Notes: generated from the letters alone by a model not told the origin. Counted from the first letter of the stretch, positions 36,441 through 47,380 are shown. The stretch: DNA of 64,000 nt from Diphasiastrum complanatum (GCA_029204225.1 CM055095.1:69559997-69623996); one strand, 5' to 3'. A program made the numbers and translations.

Positions 36441-36519
36441 GGGACGGGCGGAGCGTGGACAAGGTTGTGGGTTTTTGATGTAGAAGGTGTTGGAGTTCAA
36501 TGAGCAACATTGTCAAATG

Positions 36520-36610
36520 TTTACAGATCCCCTGCTCCAGAGGATTTTTTGGATACTAGTTCTTTTACTTCTTGCTTACAGCTTCTACGGCTTGGTATTC
36601 TGCCTGTTAC
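36520..36610 (+). repeat. C/D dispersed repeat, left-end piece
   Basis: TTTACAGATCCCCTG to GCCTGTTAC matches 31738-31830. It ends exactly where copia element B resumes. Confidence 0.8.
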
Positions 36611-38313
36611 TTGATGCTCCATTGGCATTATATTTGATTTTAAAGATCCATTTGCAATCAATAATATTGCAACCAATAGGAGCTTCGACTAATGACCATG
36701 TCTAATTCTTGATCAGAGAGGAATACTCTATGTCCATGGCTTCTCCCCAGATATCAGAGTCTAGTTGGCTAAGTGCCTCTTCGACTGTCGTCGGTTCCTG
36801 CATTAAGAGACAGGCAGACTCAAGAGTATACCTTGTGGGCTGTGTGCACACTCGGCTTGATCTTCTGGGATGATTCAACTGATGAACCACTCCTGGGACT
36901 TGTTGCTGGGTAGCAGCAACATCTTCGTCTGATTTGTTGTCTCGAAGTGGGTCTACAATAGACACGCCTGAACCAGAAGCTCGGACTGTTGTGTCAATGG
37001 CAAGAGATGTAGGTTCTTCTTGAGCAATATCCTTGCCTTTGAGGTCGAGGAACTGATCCTCGATAAAGACTATATTCCTGCTATACAAGATCTGCTAGGT
37101 ATCAGAATCGTGCAGGTTGTAGGTGTTATCAGACGAAGCATATTCGATCAGGATGGTCTTGAGACCTTGGAAGTCCAATTTCTTCCTTGTGTCTTTTGGG
37201 ATCTGCGCATAGGCAATGCACCCGAACACTCTTAGGTTCTTCAAAGAAGGCTTAGAGCCTGTCCACACCTCGTGGAGTGTCTTGTCTGAGAGGGCCTTGG
37301 TCGAACAACTGTTCTAGACGTAAGCTGCAGTGGAGACAGCTTCAGCCCAAAATCTCTTGGGCAGCGATGCATGCGATAGCATACATTTAGCAGATTCGAC
37401 CAGAGTATGGTTCTTCCTCTTAGCTAAGCCATTAGACTGAGGACTATAAGGAGTGATGAATTGCTGCTCAATGCCTTGGCTTTGGCAGTACTCCTTAAAC
37501 TCAACAGAGATATATTCTCCACCGTTGTCTAACTTCAGGGCCTTGATCGTCCTTCCAGTCTCCTTTTCTACAGGCTCCTTGAAGATTCTGAAGCAATTAA
37601 AAGCTTCTGATTTCTTTACACCATCGTCCTTCTGGAGAATTTGACAATAAAGGTTATAAAATACTTGGCATCCTTCAGCGAAGGATTTTTCATCGGGCCA
37701 CAAATATCTGAATGTACAACAACAATCCTCTAGCAATATGCTGATGGCTTGACTTAAATGGTTTCCTAGTATATTTACCAACTAGACAGTCTTGACAGAC
37801 AGGTAACTCAACTTTTTTGCAAGGATAGTCGATTTAAGAACAATAGATTGTCTAGACATTCGTTGTACACCAGCATGATTTAAATGACCGAGTCTATAAT
37901 GCCAAAGTAAACCTTTATTTGTATGAATTGAAGTATTGAGAGTCTGACTAGAGGCAGAAAAACAATGACTTGATTTATACAAGTATCCATGCCTCTTTCC
38001 GAGTGCTAGGATCTTGCTAGTCCTATCAACTACTTTACACTAATCACATTTGAACTCTACTCTATGTCCTAAATCTGTGATTCTGCTTACAGAAAGCAGA
38101 TTCGTAGATAAATTTGGTACATACAAGACTTTAGAGAGTAGCTTAGATTGATCATTTGCAAAGCTAAATCTTACAATGCCTTCACCTTTGATAGCTTGTG
38201 TGCTATTGTCACCAAGGTGAACGAATTTCTGAGTATTGTAAGGTGTATAGAACTTGAAACAGCCAATGAGACTAGTCATGTGCTGAGTGGCTCCAGAATC
38301 CAAGAACCAAGAA
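36611..38313 (-). pseudogene. copia element B pol: protease, integrase and early reverse transcriptase
   Basis: Minus strand, the missing upstream half of the copy at 12044-13424. From the right: MDSGATQHMTS (protease active site, near 38303), YVPNLSTNLLSVSRI, the pre-integrase LWHYRLGHLNHAGV (near 37870-37905), and the integrase with KALKLDNGGEY and TPYSPQSNGLAKR (an E-to-L change at the catalytic Glu position, near 37420). Then come the acidic linker and the beginning of reverse transcriptase with HTQPTRYTLESACLL. Frameshifts separate the pieces. Gag is absent: the protease start joins directly to an LTR piece near 38313. Confidence 0.85.
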
Positions 38314-39131
38314 CTGTCGCGAATGATTCGCGAAGAGCTAGACTGTGCTCGACTGATAATTAGTCACAAATTATTCGTGAAAGACAAGACTAAAAGTTGA
38401 TCGTCTATTACCAGAAAGAGCAACTAGAAAGATCAGACAAAATGAAAAACAAGCATAGCATTATTAACACAGATCTAAATGCAGAACAAAGAGCTGTATC
38501 AGATTAAGTATATCATGTATACAAGTTAATAATATGGCATAGCACAATACAATAGCAGATGAAACCGCGTGTCCTACAAAGCTTATTTTGTCTATAATAA
38601 GGAATGAAACCTCTTCTCTTAGTCTCTTCTTCACTCACTTGTTCATCTGATCATCATCATCTGAATGGTGTCCAGAATATGTATATATACATAATATTAC
38701 AGGTGTGCAGATGTGAAAGTACAGAGTGGATGTGATGTCTGTAGGAGATCGTGGGTGGCTGCAATCATTGTCCAATTTGCTAGCGCAACTGCATGGAGTG
38801 AGCGTAAAAAGGGTGCGACGTCAGCCAGTGCTAAAGTGAATGTTGGTGATGATGCGAAAAGTGGGTCACTCTTACAAATGGCCTTAGGATAAGATTTACA
38901 AGGTGCCTTAGCTTTTAGGGCACCTTTGGCATTATGTAGGATAGTGTCCCCTTTTTGCCTGTCACCATAACCTGTGTTAAAGCACAATGTTCGCGATTCT
39001 TTCGCCCTTTATTCGTCTGTCCGAATTTGCGTGTAAATATGCAGGCTGCGTGACAACGTTAGTCAACATGCAGCAAGAATGGAGGCAGATAAAAAATGGG
39101 ACTTAGGAGAGTAGAAGGAGTAAATCCAACA
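38314..39131 (-). mobile_element. truncated 5' LTR of copia element B (outer copy)
   Basis: Ends (minus-strand start) at 39131 with TGTTGGATTTACTCC, and runs left to TCGCGAATGATTCGCGA (38317-38333), where it is fused to the protease region. The last part of the LTR, the primer site and gag were lost. The flank 39132-39136 is GAGGA, matching GAGGC at 11136-11140 except for one base. Confidence 0.85.
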
Positions 39132-39136
39132 GAGGA

Positions 39137-39655
39137 CACAAAGTCAAGTTTAGAACTTAGTGTTAAACTTTTTTAAGCTGGGTCCAATTTGGGACTCACA
39201 TGAATCTTGTGATATCCAATGTACTTTTTGAGGACCTTTGAATTAAGTTGGGTCCAAGATGAATGGGTAGGATTAATGTACATGTTAGCCAATAGTATTT
39301 TGGAGCAAGGGCCTTCCCCATTTATAAAAAGACACCTCATGTACTCTATTTTCATGCTTAATGAGAAGGAGGAAACTCTACCAATTTTGGAAGACAAGCA
39401 TTCTCATTTGCTATTCAATGCTTGTTATTGCTCTTGTTGTTGTTTGCTCTTGCTTTCAAGTTCATGCTCTTCTTGTTTTCTATAGTTAGAGTTTTCCCTT
39501 TAGCAAGTAAAATGAGCAAGTGAGCTAACCTCCACTCTCACTCTCTCTTTCTCTACCTCTCTCCTTCTAACTCCACACTCACTCTCTCTTTCTCTACCTC
39601 TCTCCTTCTAACTCTCACTCTCACTCTCTCTTTCTCTACCTCTCTCCTTCTAACT

Positions 39656-39735
<80 letters not shown>

Positions 39736-39925
39736 CACTACAAATCATGATGAATGTTAGTTTAATGGGATAGAGTTAGTGGAGGGTAGTGTTAGTGGTG
39801 AGTAGAGTTAAGAGGAGTGAAATAACTAAAAGTAGCATCTTTACATAGTTAGGTACTTATCCTAGTGATCTAACCTTTTTTGACAGGCAGAAGAGTTGCT
39901 CACCAACCATATCTACATCCCTATA
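39137..39925 (+). mobile_element. gypsy element E 5' LTR, right piece
   Basis: Continues the LTR begun at 10970. It starts CACAAAGTC, contains an A/T-rich promoter-like stretch with TATAAAAAG (39313-39322), three tandem copies of a roughly 54-bp CT-rich unit, a (CT)n tract (39658-39730), and ends ATCCCTATA, where the partner LTR has ATCCCTACA. A primer-site sequence follows. Confidence 0.8.
39658..39730. repeat. (CT)n microsatellite in the E 5' LTR
   Basis: About 36 uninterrupted CT units. The matching tract in the partner LTR is (GA) of about 51 units at 58297-58398. Confidence 0.95.
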
Positions 39926-39926
39926 G

Positions 39927-39943
39927 TGGCGCCGTTGTCGGGG
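39927..39943 (+). promoter_or_regulatory. gypsy-type primer binding site
   Basis: TGGCGCCGTTGTCGGGG, one base from the TGGCGCCGTTGCCGGGG sequence common just inside the 5' LTR of plant Tat/Athila-type gypsy elements. It shows that the LTR before it is a 5' LTR on the plus strand. Confidence 0.75.
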
Positions 39944-40987
39944 ATAGGTTCTCTTTAAGTAGTAGAGCTGTCTTTTTAGTTGTTTCTTGCTTTTTAGTGT
40001 TTTAGGTGGATTTTTGGGGTAGAGATATTTAGTTTTCTATATTTTGATGTGTGTGTTTGGACTGTTTCTAGCTAACAGAGGAGGTGTTAGAGGGTAGAGG
40101 AGGCCCTGAACAGCCTCTAAGGGCTTGATATCCAAACCAAAACTTGAAAAAATCCAAAAATACACACCAATCTGTATTTTGGAGGGAAAAAGAGCATATA
40201 TTCCCATTAGATTTTGTTTTCTCCTAAACCAGTAAGAGTTAACCCTTGCACAACTGACAGTAGCTCCAGGGTACTGTCCCAGACCTGCATAGAAGCCTGT
40301 GAGAGTTAGTTCCATGCAGATTGCAAAATCAAAGAAAAAACCAAAAAAATTCAAAAAACCCTTGTAAAAAATCAAAAAATTCATATTTCCATAACAACTC
40401 TTGTAAAGCTTTTTGAAGTCCCATCTTAGTGAGACCAGGGCACAGAGAAGCTCGCGAGAGTTGGTTTCCACTATTAGTGCCAATGCGAAGGTTTCCAGTG
40501 AGGAAAAGGTAGAAAAATCCATCAGAACCCTCGTAGACACCAAAATTTTTAGTTCCAGTGGCCAAGAACTCTCGTAGAGAATTTTGAAGTTCCATCTCAG
40601 TGAGACAAGGACACCGAAGAGCCTGCAAGAGTTAGTTTGATCTCAATGAGTAGAAATTTGGATTTGAGTGTTGAAAAATCAATAAAATCATAAGATCCAA
40701 AAAATCCTTCCAGAAGTAACTCTCGTAGACATTCCATTGGCTTCATAATGTCATTTACATCAGTGATGAAGTGTACGAGAGTTAGTATAAAGTATTGGTG
40801 AAGATCATAGCAAAATAGTGATTCTGAACCCTGGTAGACAGTGAAATTTTTACTTCATGCGAGAGTTAATCTTCGCAGAGATTTTCAAAGCTACATCCAT
40901 ACCAAATGCAGCTCCTATGATCTATGCGAGAGTTACTTCCCAGTATTTTTTGAAAAATCAAGTTTTTTGACTGCAAAATAGCTTTAG
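39944..40987 (+). mobile_element. leader of gypsy element E
   Basis: Untranslated-looking sequence between the primer site and the next inserted element. Between 40280 and 40940 the short motif GAGAGTTA and its reverse complement AACTCTCG recur about ten times. No gag motif is reached before the B LTR cuts in at 40988. Minus-strand frames here (for example 40543-40037) show no known domain. Confidence 0.5.
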
Positions 40988-42138
40988 TGTTGGGAAAAGA
41001 GGGGTGTGAGAAAATGAAAATAGCTCGAAAAGAAACGAACACAAAAAAAAAATGAACTCGAAACTAGAAAAAAAAATGAACTCGAATGGAAAGTATTCAT
41101 GCGCAGTGGAATGAGCTCTCTCACTCTTTCCCTAAGCATGACTACGCCTATCAGACACGAACAGAACGTTAGTGATAGAAATCATGTTTGCTCTGATTAC
41201 ATAGCCAAACATTAAGCAACAAAACCTCAGAAAGATAAATTATCAGTCGCAAGTTATTCGCAAAGAGCTAGATTGAGCTCGACTGATAATCAGTCGCGAA
41301 CAACTAGATTGATAATAATTCACAACAAAAAGACTACCAGATTAAGCAATAACAAAGTCAGACAAAATGTAGAAAAGCATTGTAAAATTGACACAAATCT
41401 GAATGCAGAACAAACAGAGCTGTAATCAGATTAAGTATAGCAAAAATAACGGACGAAAATCGCGTGCTTCACAAAGCTAATCCAATTTGTAAAAGGAATA
41501 AACCTATTACTGACAATACAAAGAATCGATGTGTGAAAGCATCTACTTCGTCTATCTCTAATAAGCTTCTGATGCTATTATGCTTGTTGCTTGTTTCTCA
41601 TCTAAGTTCTCACATCTACAGAATATGCAGATGGTATTCAATATATATACATATTTTTACAAGTGTGCAGATAAAAAAAGTACGAAGTGGATGCGCTGTC
41701 TGTGGGAGATGGTGAGTGGCTGCTGTCGTTGTCAAATCTGTTTGCACAATTGCATGGGATGAGCATGAAAAGGCCGCGACATCAGCCTTCACTGAAATGA
41801 ACGTTGGTGAAGATGCAAAAAATGCGACACTCTGAAAAATGCCTTAAGATTTGATTTACAGGGTGCCTTCACTTTTTCCAATAAGGGCACCTATTGCATT
41901 TATAGGGCAGTGGCGTCTTTTTCCGCTATCACAAATCAAGTGTAAAAACACAGTGTCGCGTTTTTTGCCATTTTTGCCTGTGGAAATTTACTTGTATTTA
42001 TGCAGACAGTCGCATTTTATTCGTCTGTCTTATTTTACATGTAAATATGCAAACTGTGCGACAACAATAAAAATGAAGCAGCATGAATGGAGGCAGATTC
42101 ACTTAGGATCTAGGATAGTAAAGCAGATAAATCCAACA
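40988..42138 (-). mobile_element. 3' LTR of a further copia B copy (1151 bp)
   Basis: On the minus strand the tract GGGGGG (42144-42139) precedes TGTTGGATTTATCTGC, and the LTR ends CTTTTCCCAACA at 40988. The flank at 40983-40987 is TTTAG; the other end of this element is truncated, so no target duplication can be checked. Confidence 0.85.
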
Positions 42139-42753
42139 CCCCCCTTAATCTGGATCCGTGTGCCTTGATCTTCAGACTAAGCAATGCACAAAACTTGTTG
42201 TGTGCATTTACACTTAATGCCTTTGTGAATATATCTGCAACCATGTCCTACGTTCTACAATACATGAAGCTCACCTCCTTGTTGAGAACCTTGCCCATGA
42301 TGTAGTGATATCTGATTTCAATGTGCTTACTCCTAGAGTGAAATCTAGGGTTGGCCAATAAGGCAATAGCACTCTAATTATCACAAAATAAAATTGTGGG
42401 GTTGTACTGATACAAATTAATGTCTAACATTAAATTTCTCAATCAAAACGCTTCTTTAATAGAATGAGAAGCAGCAATATATTCTGCTTCTGTAGAAGAA
42501 AGAGCAATAGAGGTTTGCTTACAACTGTTCCATGAGATAGGACCGTCGTTGAAGAAGAATGTAAATCCAGATGTGGACTTACGATTGTCTACATCTCCTC
42601 CCCAACTTGCATCAGTATATTCACTGAGTTGATGAAGATTGTCGTTGCTGACTTCTCCATAGCAGATGCACTGGTCCATGGTAGCTCGAATATACCTCAT
42701 GACTCTCATGAGAGCCTTCCAATGGGTAATGCCAGGATTAGCCATATATTGAC
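42139..42753 (-). pseudogene. copia B copy: RNase H part, left of element G
   Basis: Minus strand. It contains ISWNSCKQTSIALSSTEAEY near 42479-42536 and the HSRSKHIEIRYHYI region near 42300-42345, then the stop before the purine tract. A stop and frame changes are present near 42250-42440. It ends at TTGAC (42749-42753), where copia element G is inserted; the same copy resumes at 48853. Confidence 0.85.
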
Positions 42754-43413
42754 TGTAAAAATTACAGCAAATAAGGATCCTAAAACACTTGAAATGATGA
42801 GGGAAACAATAGATTATGATTTCATACGATTAGCACAAGTTGAACCATCAAAATCCATCAAAAATCTATGCTTGAACCTCACTAAATGGCCCAAATCCTT
42901 GAAGAAGGCTTCACACAGTCTGAGTACTGTACACCAGACTTACATTCAATCCTATAATCATTAGTAATCACAAGTACTCAAACAATTATGAACATAGAGA
43001 GCAATTGCACCATTATGAGAGAAAAAACATGAAATTGCTTGATTGATTTTGGTGAGATATCATCACCTATATATGCATGATCCATCACGGTTTTGGGCAG
43101 TTATGAGTAGCCCTAAACCTATCCCTAATGCTAATTTTGGTGGATCTTTCATCCCTACCAAGTTAGGGTTGGAATCTCGGAGATCCCTCAACAATGCAAA
43201 AATTACCAAAAATAGCTCCTATTTTTTCTCCCTTGTATCTAAGCATAATTTGGACTCATTCCAAAGGTTCTAACACTTATGTCTACTTGAGAACATCCTT
43301 ATGAATGGAATACTATGCTATTTGGCACGTGTGACAAGCCACATCATGACCATCTAACTATTTACAAGTCATATGACCAAAACTAGTCAAGCTAGAATTG
43401 TGAATTTTTAACA
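42754..43413 (-). repeat. 3' LTR of element G
   Basis: 660 bp. On the minus strand it starts TGTTAAAAATTC and ends TTTTTACA. It differs from the other LTR at 42779, 43089 and 43280. Confidence 0.95.
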
Positions 43414-43427
43414 CTCCTCCTCACTAT

Positions 43428-46046
43428 CTAGCTTGGTTCAATCATTGCTTTACTAATCACTCCAAGTGATGATCTGAACTTCATAAAAGGTGTCTTTTGA
43501 AGTGGTTTAGTAAGTAGATCAGCTACACATTCATTGCTTGGAACATGCTCCAAAGCAATCTCCTTGGCTTGCACCATTTCTCTCACAAAGTGATGGCATA
43601 TCTCAATGTGCTTAGATCTTGCATGAAAGATTGGGTTAGATGCAAGGTGTTGGGCTGATATATTGTCATTGTAGATGATTGGTGCCTCCTCTGAATCCAT
43701 GATCTTTAGTTCCACCAATAATCTCTTGATCCAAAGTACCTCCTTTGTAGTGGTTGTCAAAGCTTTGTACTCGGCCTCGGTTGAAGATAGAGATATAGTT
43801 TCTTGCTTTTTTGAAAGCCATGAAACCACACCTTCTCCTATGAAAGTTGAATAGGAACTTGTTGATTTCCTATCCCTCTTGTCCCCTGCAAAATCTGAAT
43901 CACTAAATGCATGAAGGTTAATCACATCTCCTCTATATAGAATCCCAAAATCCAATGTACCCGAGATGTATCTTAGAATCCTCTTAGCCTTTTTCCAATG
44001 GATATTCAATGGCTTTTGCATGGATTGGCTCAACCTACATACACTAAAGCTAAGATCTGGTCTAGTTATAGTGATCCACATCAAGGAACCTATAAGTTGC
44101 CTAAACAAAGTGATGTCCATGAAGGATCTTTCATCATCTTCATTTGGCACTTTTACATCTTGCTCCATTGGTGTGTCAACACTTTTGCATACTTCCATCT
44201 TAAACTTCCTCAAAAGACTTTGAGCATAGTTTACTTGACTTATAAAGATAAAATCAGACCCTCTAAGTACTTCTATGCCTAAGATGAAGTGAAGACACCC
44301 TAGATCTACCATCTTGAACTCTAAGGATAGATCTATCTTGATTTTTTCAATACCATCAACACTATTTCCACTAATGATGATGTCATCTACATAAATGAGT
44401 AAAAGTACAACACCAACATCATCAAACTCAATGTAAAGAGTGGTATCATATTCACTTTGAACAAAAGAAAGTGAAATAAGATAGAAATGTAGTCTTGAAT
44501 TCCAAGATCTCGAGGCTTGCTTCAAGCCATAGATGCTTCTTTGGAGATGGCATACTTTGTTCTCCATTCCATGCTTGATGAACCCTTGTGGCTGCTCCAT
44601 ATAGATATCCTCTTCCAAAAAACCATTCAAGAAAGCATTAGAGACATCCATTTGACATAGAATCCATCCAAAATGTGATGCAAGTGCAATGATTAGCCTT
44701 ATTGTGACCATCTTGGCCACGGGTGCAAAAGTTTTCTCGTAGTCTATCCCTCTCTCTTGAGCATAACCTTTTGCAACTAATCTTGCTTCATGTTTGTTAA
44801 CACTCCCATTTGCATTCAACTTAAGCTTGAAGACCCACTTGCATCCTATTACATTCCTTTGAGGTCTCTCAACAAGCAACCAAGTTTCATTCTCAATCAA
44901 GGCATCATACTCATCCAACATAGCTTTATACCATTCTTTGGAGTTCAATGCATCTTCAACATTAGACGGTTCCTCAAAACTAGATAAAGCATAAGAAGTG
45001 GATGAGATACCCTCAACTTGGTGTCCTTTGCCTTGATATGTGAGCCTTGATGGCTCCACTTTTGCCCTTGAAGATCTCCTTGGTGTGATAGGTGGGTTTG
45101 GTGCTTGCTCCTCCATGAACTCCTCCTCAAAACCAAGATCTTGCTCCTCGGCCATCTTCTTCTTGATTGTTGGAGCACTTGAGCCTTCTTCAAGCATATG
45201 CATATGATGTTCATCAAAGATGACATCCCTTGAAACAACAAATTTGTTCAAGGATGGGAGATAGACTTTGTAGCCCTTGCTTGAGCTTGCATATCCAAGC
45301 ATGATCCCTCTTGTGGAAGATGGATGCTCCTTGGTTCTTGTTTCCAATGGCACATGCACATAACATATACACCCAAGAAGTTTCAAGTGATTATGATTGG
45401 GTTTCTTTCCATACAACATCTCATAAGGAGTTTTGCCTTCAATTGCTTTGCAAGACACCCTATTCATCAAGTAGTTTGCACATACAAGAGACTCACCCCA
45501 AAAGGATTTGAGAAAACAAGCATCTAGTCTTAAAGCCTTAGAACATTCACATAATGTTCTATTCCTTCTTTCAGCAACTCCATTTTGTTGAGGAGTGTAA
45601 GGACAAGAAGTCTCTTTCTTGATCCCTTCCTCCTCACAAAAGGCCTTGAACTCATTGGAGATGAATTCTCCACCATTGTCACTTCTAAGAATCTTGATGC
45701 TATGATTAAACAACTTGAACTTTACAAAAGTATCAAATACTTGAGACTTGAAGGAAAGTAAGAACACCCAACAATATCTTGAGTAGTCATCAATGAAGGT
45801 TAAAAACATGGATGAACCTCCATTAGATTTGGTGCTAGCAATGTGCACATCCGAGTGTATGAGTTCAAGAGGATGAGATGACTTTGTGATGGAGTTAGGA
45901 AACACCTTCTTATGTGCCTTGGATAAGGCACAAGCTTCACAAACCTTGTCTTCCTTCCAATAGACCTTGGTAGGCCTAAAGCATACTCCTCCTTGATCAT
46001 AGCCTCCATGGAACCCGAGTTGACATGTCCAAGTCTTTTGTGCCAT
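43428..46046 (-). CDS. copia element G integrase, reverse transcriptase and RNase H
   Basis: One open frame of 872 codons; true pol sequence starts at about residue 27 (KVYWKEDKVCEAC), the first residues being out-of-frame read-in. Integrase: zinc-binding CEAC (residues 36-39) and catalytic Asp66 (IHSDVH), Asp123 (RSDNGGEF) and Glu159 (NGVAERR). Linker with TPRRSSRAKVEPSRL (321-335). Reverse transcriptase: CKWVFKLK, KGYAQERGIDYEKTF, QMDVSNAFLNG and active site YVDDII (552-557). RNase H: SDSDFAGD (715-722), SSTEAEY (754-760) and RSKHIEICHHFV near the end. All catalytic residues I can see are present and no internal stop occurs. The upstream gag-protease frame overlaps it by about 247 bp and is offset by one base. 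Confidence 0.95.
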   Translation of the reverse strand: MAQKTWTCQLGFHGGYDQGGVCFRPTKVYWKEDKVCEACALSKAHKKVFPNSITKSSHPLELIHSDVHIASTKSNGGSSMFLTFIDDYSRYCWVFLLSFKSQVFDTFVKFKLFNHSIKILRSDNGGEFISNEFKAFCEEEGIKKETSCPYTPQQNGVAERRNRTLCECSKALRLDACFLKSFWGESLVCANYLMNRVSCKAIEGKTPYEMLYGKKPNHNHLKLLGCICYVHVPLETRTKEHPSSTRGIMLGYASSSKGYKVYLPSLNKFVVSRDVIFDEHHMHMLEEGSSAPTIKKKMAEEQDLGFEEEFMEEQAPNPPITPRRSSRAKVEPSRLTYQGKGHQVEGISSTSYALSSFEEPSNVEDALNSKEWYKAMLDEYDALIENETWLLVERPQRNVIGCKWVFKLKLNANGSVNKHEARLVAKGYAQERGIDYEKTFAPVAKMVTIRLIIALASHFGWILCQMDVSNAFLNGFLEEDIYMEQPQGFIKHGMENKVCHLQRSIYGLKQASRSWNSRLHFYLISLSFVQSEYDTTLYIEFDDVGVVLLLIYVDDIIISGNSVDGIEKIKIDLSLEFKMVDLGCLHFILGIEVLRGSDFIFISQVNYAQSLLRKFKMEVCKSVDTPMEQDVKVPNEDDERSFMDITLFRQLIGSLMWITITRPDLSFSVCRLSQSMQKPLNIHWKKAKRILRYISGTLDFGILYRGDVINLHAFSDSDFAGDKRDRKSTSSYSTFIGEGVVSWLSKKQETISLSSTEAEYKALTTTTKEVLWIKRLLVELKIMDSEEAPIIYNDNISAQHLASNPIFHARSKHIEICHHFVREMVQAKEIALEHVPSNECVADLLTKPLQKTPFMKFRSSLGVISKAMIEPS

Positions 46047-47380
46047 AAAGTAAAGGTAGATATCTTGCTCTTCTCGGCCAACATGACAACATTAGTATCC
46101 ACAAATGCATCCAGCTTATAAAGTTTGCCAAGTCTAGTGCCCTTAGCCACTATCTTACCCTTCTTCTTGATGAAACATTCATTTGAAGCAAAGTCAACAT
46201 TGAAACCATTGTCTACCATTTGGCCAACACTTAGTAGATTCTTTGTTATTGTAGGAATGTACAAAACACCTTCTATGTTGATCTTTTTGGAAGATCCTAA
46301 GCAAAGGGGAATGCTACCAACTCCTTCAATCTTACAAGCTTCATCATTTGCTGTATAGATAGACTTTATAGGTCCATCATAAGATAAGAGAGAAGAGAAA
46401 AACTCCCTTTTACTAGTAATGTGTGAACTAGCACCCGAGTCAATCCACCAAGGATCTTCTCCTTTGAAGCTTGTTGAAGAAAATATGGACATCATGAGAG
46501 AGTCCTCATGTGAACTCTCCTCCTCCTCCTCTTTGCTCATGTTGGCTTGGCTTTGATCTTGCTTCCTCTTGAAGCATTCCGAGGCATAATGCCCCATCTT
46601 GCGACAATAGTAGCACTTCACCTTTGATTTGTCCTTCTTGACTTTGGTGGTTGATGGAGATGCCTTTGAGGGTCCTTCTTGATCCTCAAGCTTTGTAGAC
46701 TTCTTGAATGTTGATCCTTTGCCTTTGGACTTGCCTTTGCCTTTGGTGAAGAGAGCTTGGCCATCTCCACCTTGGATGGAAAGCCTATCCATCCTCTCTT
46801 GCATTTGGCTCCTTCTTGATTCCTCGGCCATGAGTGTGCCTTGGAGTTCTTCAAGTATGGGTAGCTTACCCATAATTGCATATCCCTGAACCAAATTGTC
46901 AAATTCAAAGCTTAGTCCATTCAATATGAGTTGAACAAGCTCTTCATCCTTGATAGGGTCACCTATAAAGGCTAGCTCTTTGTTCAATTCCTTTACTCTT
47001 AGGACAAAAGTATGTGCACTCTCTCCTTTCTTTTGATAGCTTCTATGGATTTGATTCTTCAAAGCTAACATTCTAGTTTGGTTCTTGGATTCATAGACCT
47101 TTTGCAAAGTCTCCCAAGCATCTTGAGCTAAAGTGCAATCTCCTACCTCTCTTAAGAGTTCATTTGCAACATTCATTTTTATGCAATGGAGTGCAACATT
47201 GCACCTCTTGATGTATTTGGCTTTTTCTTGAGGATGAATAGGTTCACCCTCCTTACCATTTACAATTTCCATCAGATCTTGCATGATCATGATGGATTCC
47301 ATTCTAACTTTCCATATGGAATAGTTAGTTTTGTTGAGCCTTTCATTAGTATCCAAAAGATATGCATTTATAGATGCCAT
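45800..47380 (-). CDS. copia element G gag, protease and pre-integrase
   Basis: Open frame of 526 codons from the ATG 12 bp beyond an in-frame upstream stop region near the leader. Gag core: TNYSIWKVRMES (18-29), AQDAWETLQKVYESKNQ (85-101) and LNGLSFEFDNLVQGY. Basic KGKGKSKGKG run, then a CCHC zinc knuckle CYYCRKMGHYASEC (256-269). Aspartic protease: WWIDSGASSH with Asp314, and GVLYIPTITKNLLSVG. Pre-integrase: LWHKRLGHVNSGSM (445-458). After residue about 471 (near 45967) the reading continues out of frame; the integrase follows in another frame. One missing base there explains the split. Gag forms the particle, protease cuts the polyprotein. Confidence 0.93.
   Translation of the reverse strand: MASINAYLLDTNERLNKTNYSIWKVRMESIMIMQDLMEIVNGKEGEPIHPQEKAKYIKRCNVALHCIKMNVANELLREVGDCTLAQDAWETLQKVYESKNQTRMLALKNQIHRSYQKKGESAHTFVLRVKELNKELAFIGDPIKDEELVQLILNGLSFEFDNLVQGYAIMGKLPILEELQGTLMAEESRRSQMQERMDRLSIQGGDGQALFTKGKGKSKGKGSTFKKSTKLEDQEGPSKASPSTTKVKKDKSKVKCYYCRKMGHYASECFKRKQDQSQANMSKEEEEESSHEDSLMMSIFSSTSFKGEDPWWIDSGASSHITSKREFFSSLLSYDGPIKSIYTANDEACKIEGVGSIPLCLGSSKKINIEGVLYIPTITKNLLSVGQMVDNGFNVDFASNECFIKKKGKIVAKGTRLGKLYKLDAFVDTNVVMLAEKSKISTFTLWHKRLGHVNSGSMEAMIKEEYALGLPRSIGRKTRFVKLVPYPRHIRRCFLTPSQSHLILLNSYTRMCTLLAPNLMEVHPCF

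Noticed and set aside
39553-39738. Arg-Glu repeat frame (also at 58288-58545)
   Set aside because: Translation of the (CT)n/(GA)n microsatellite.
40037-40543. 168-codon minus-strand frame
   Set aside because: It lies in the gypsy leader opposite to the element and has no motif.
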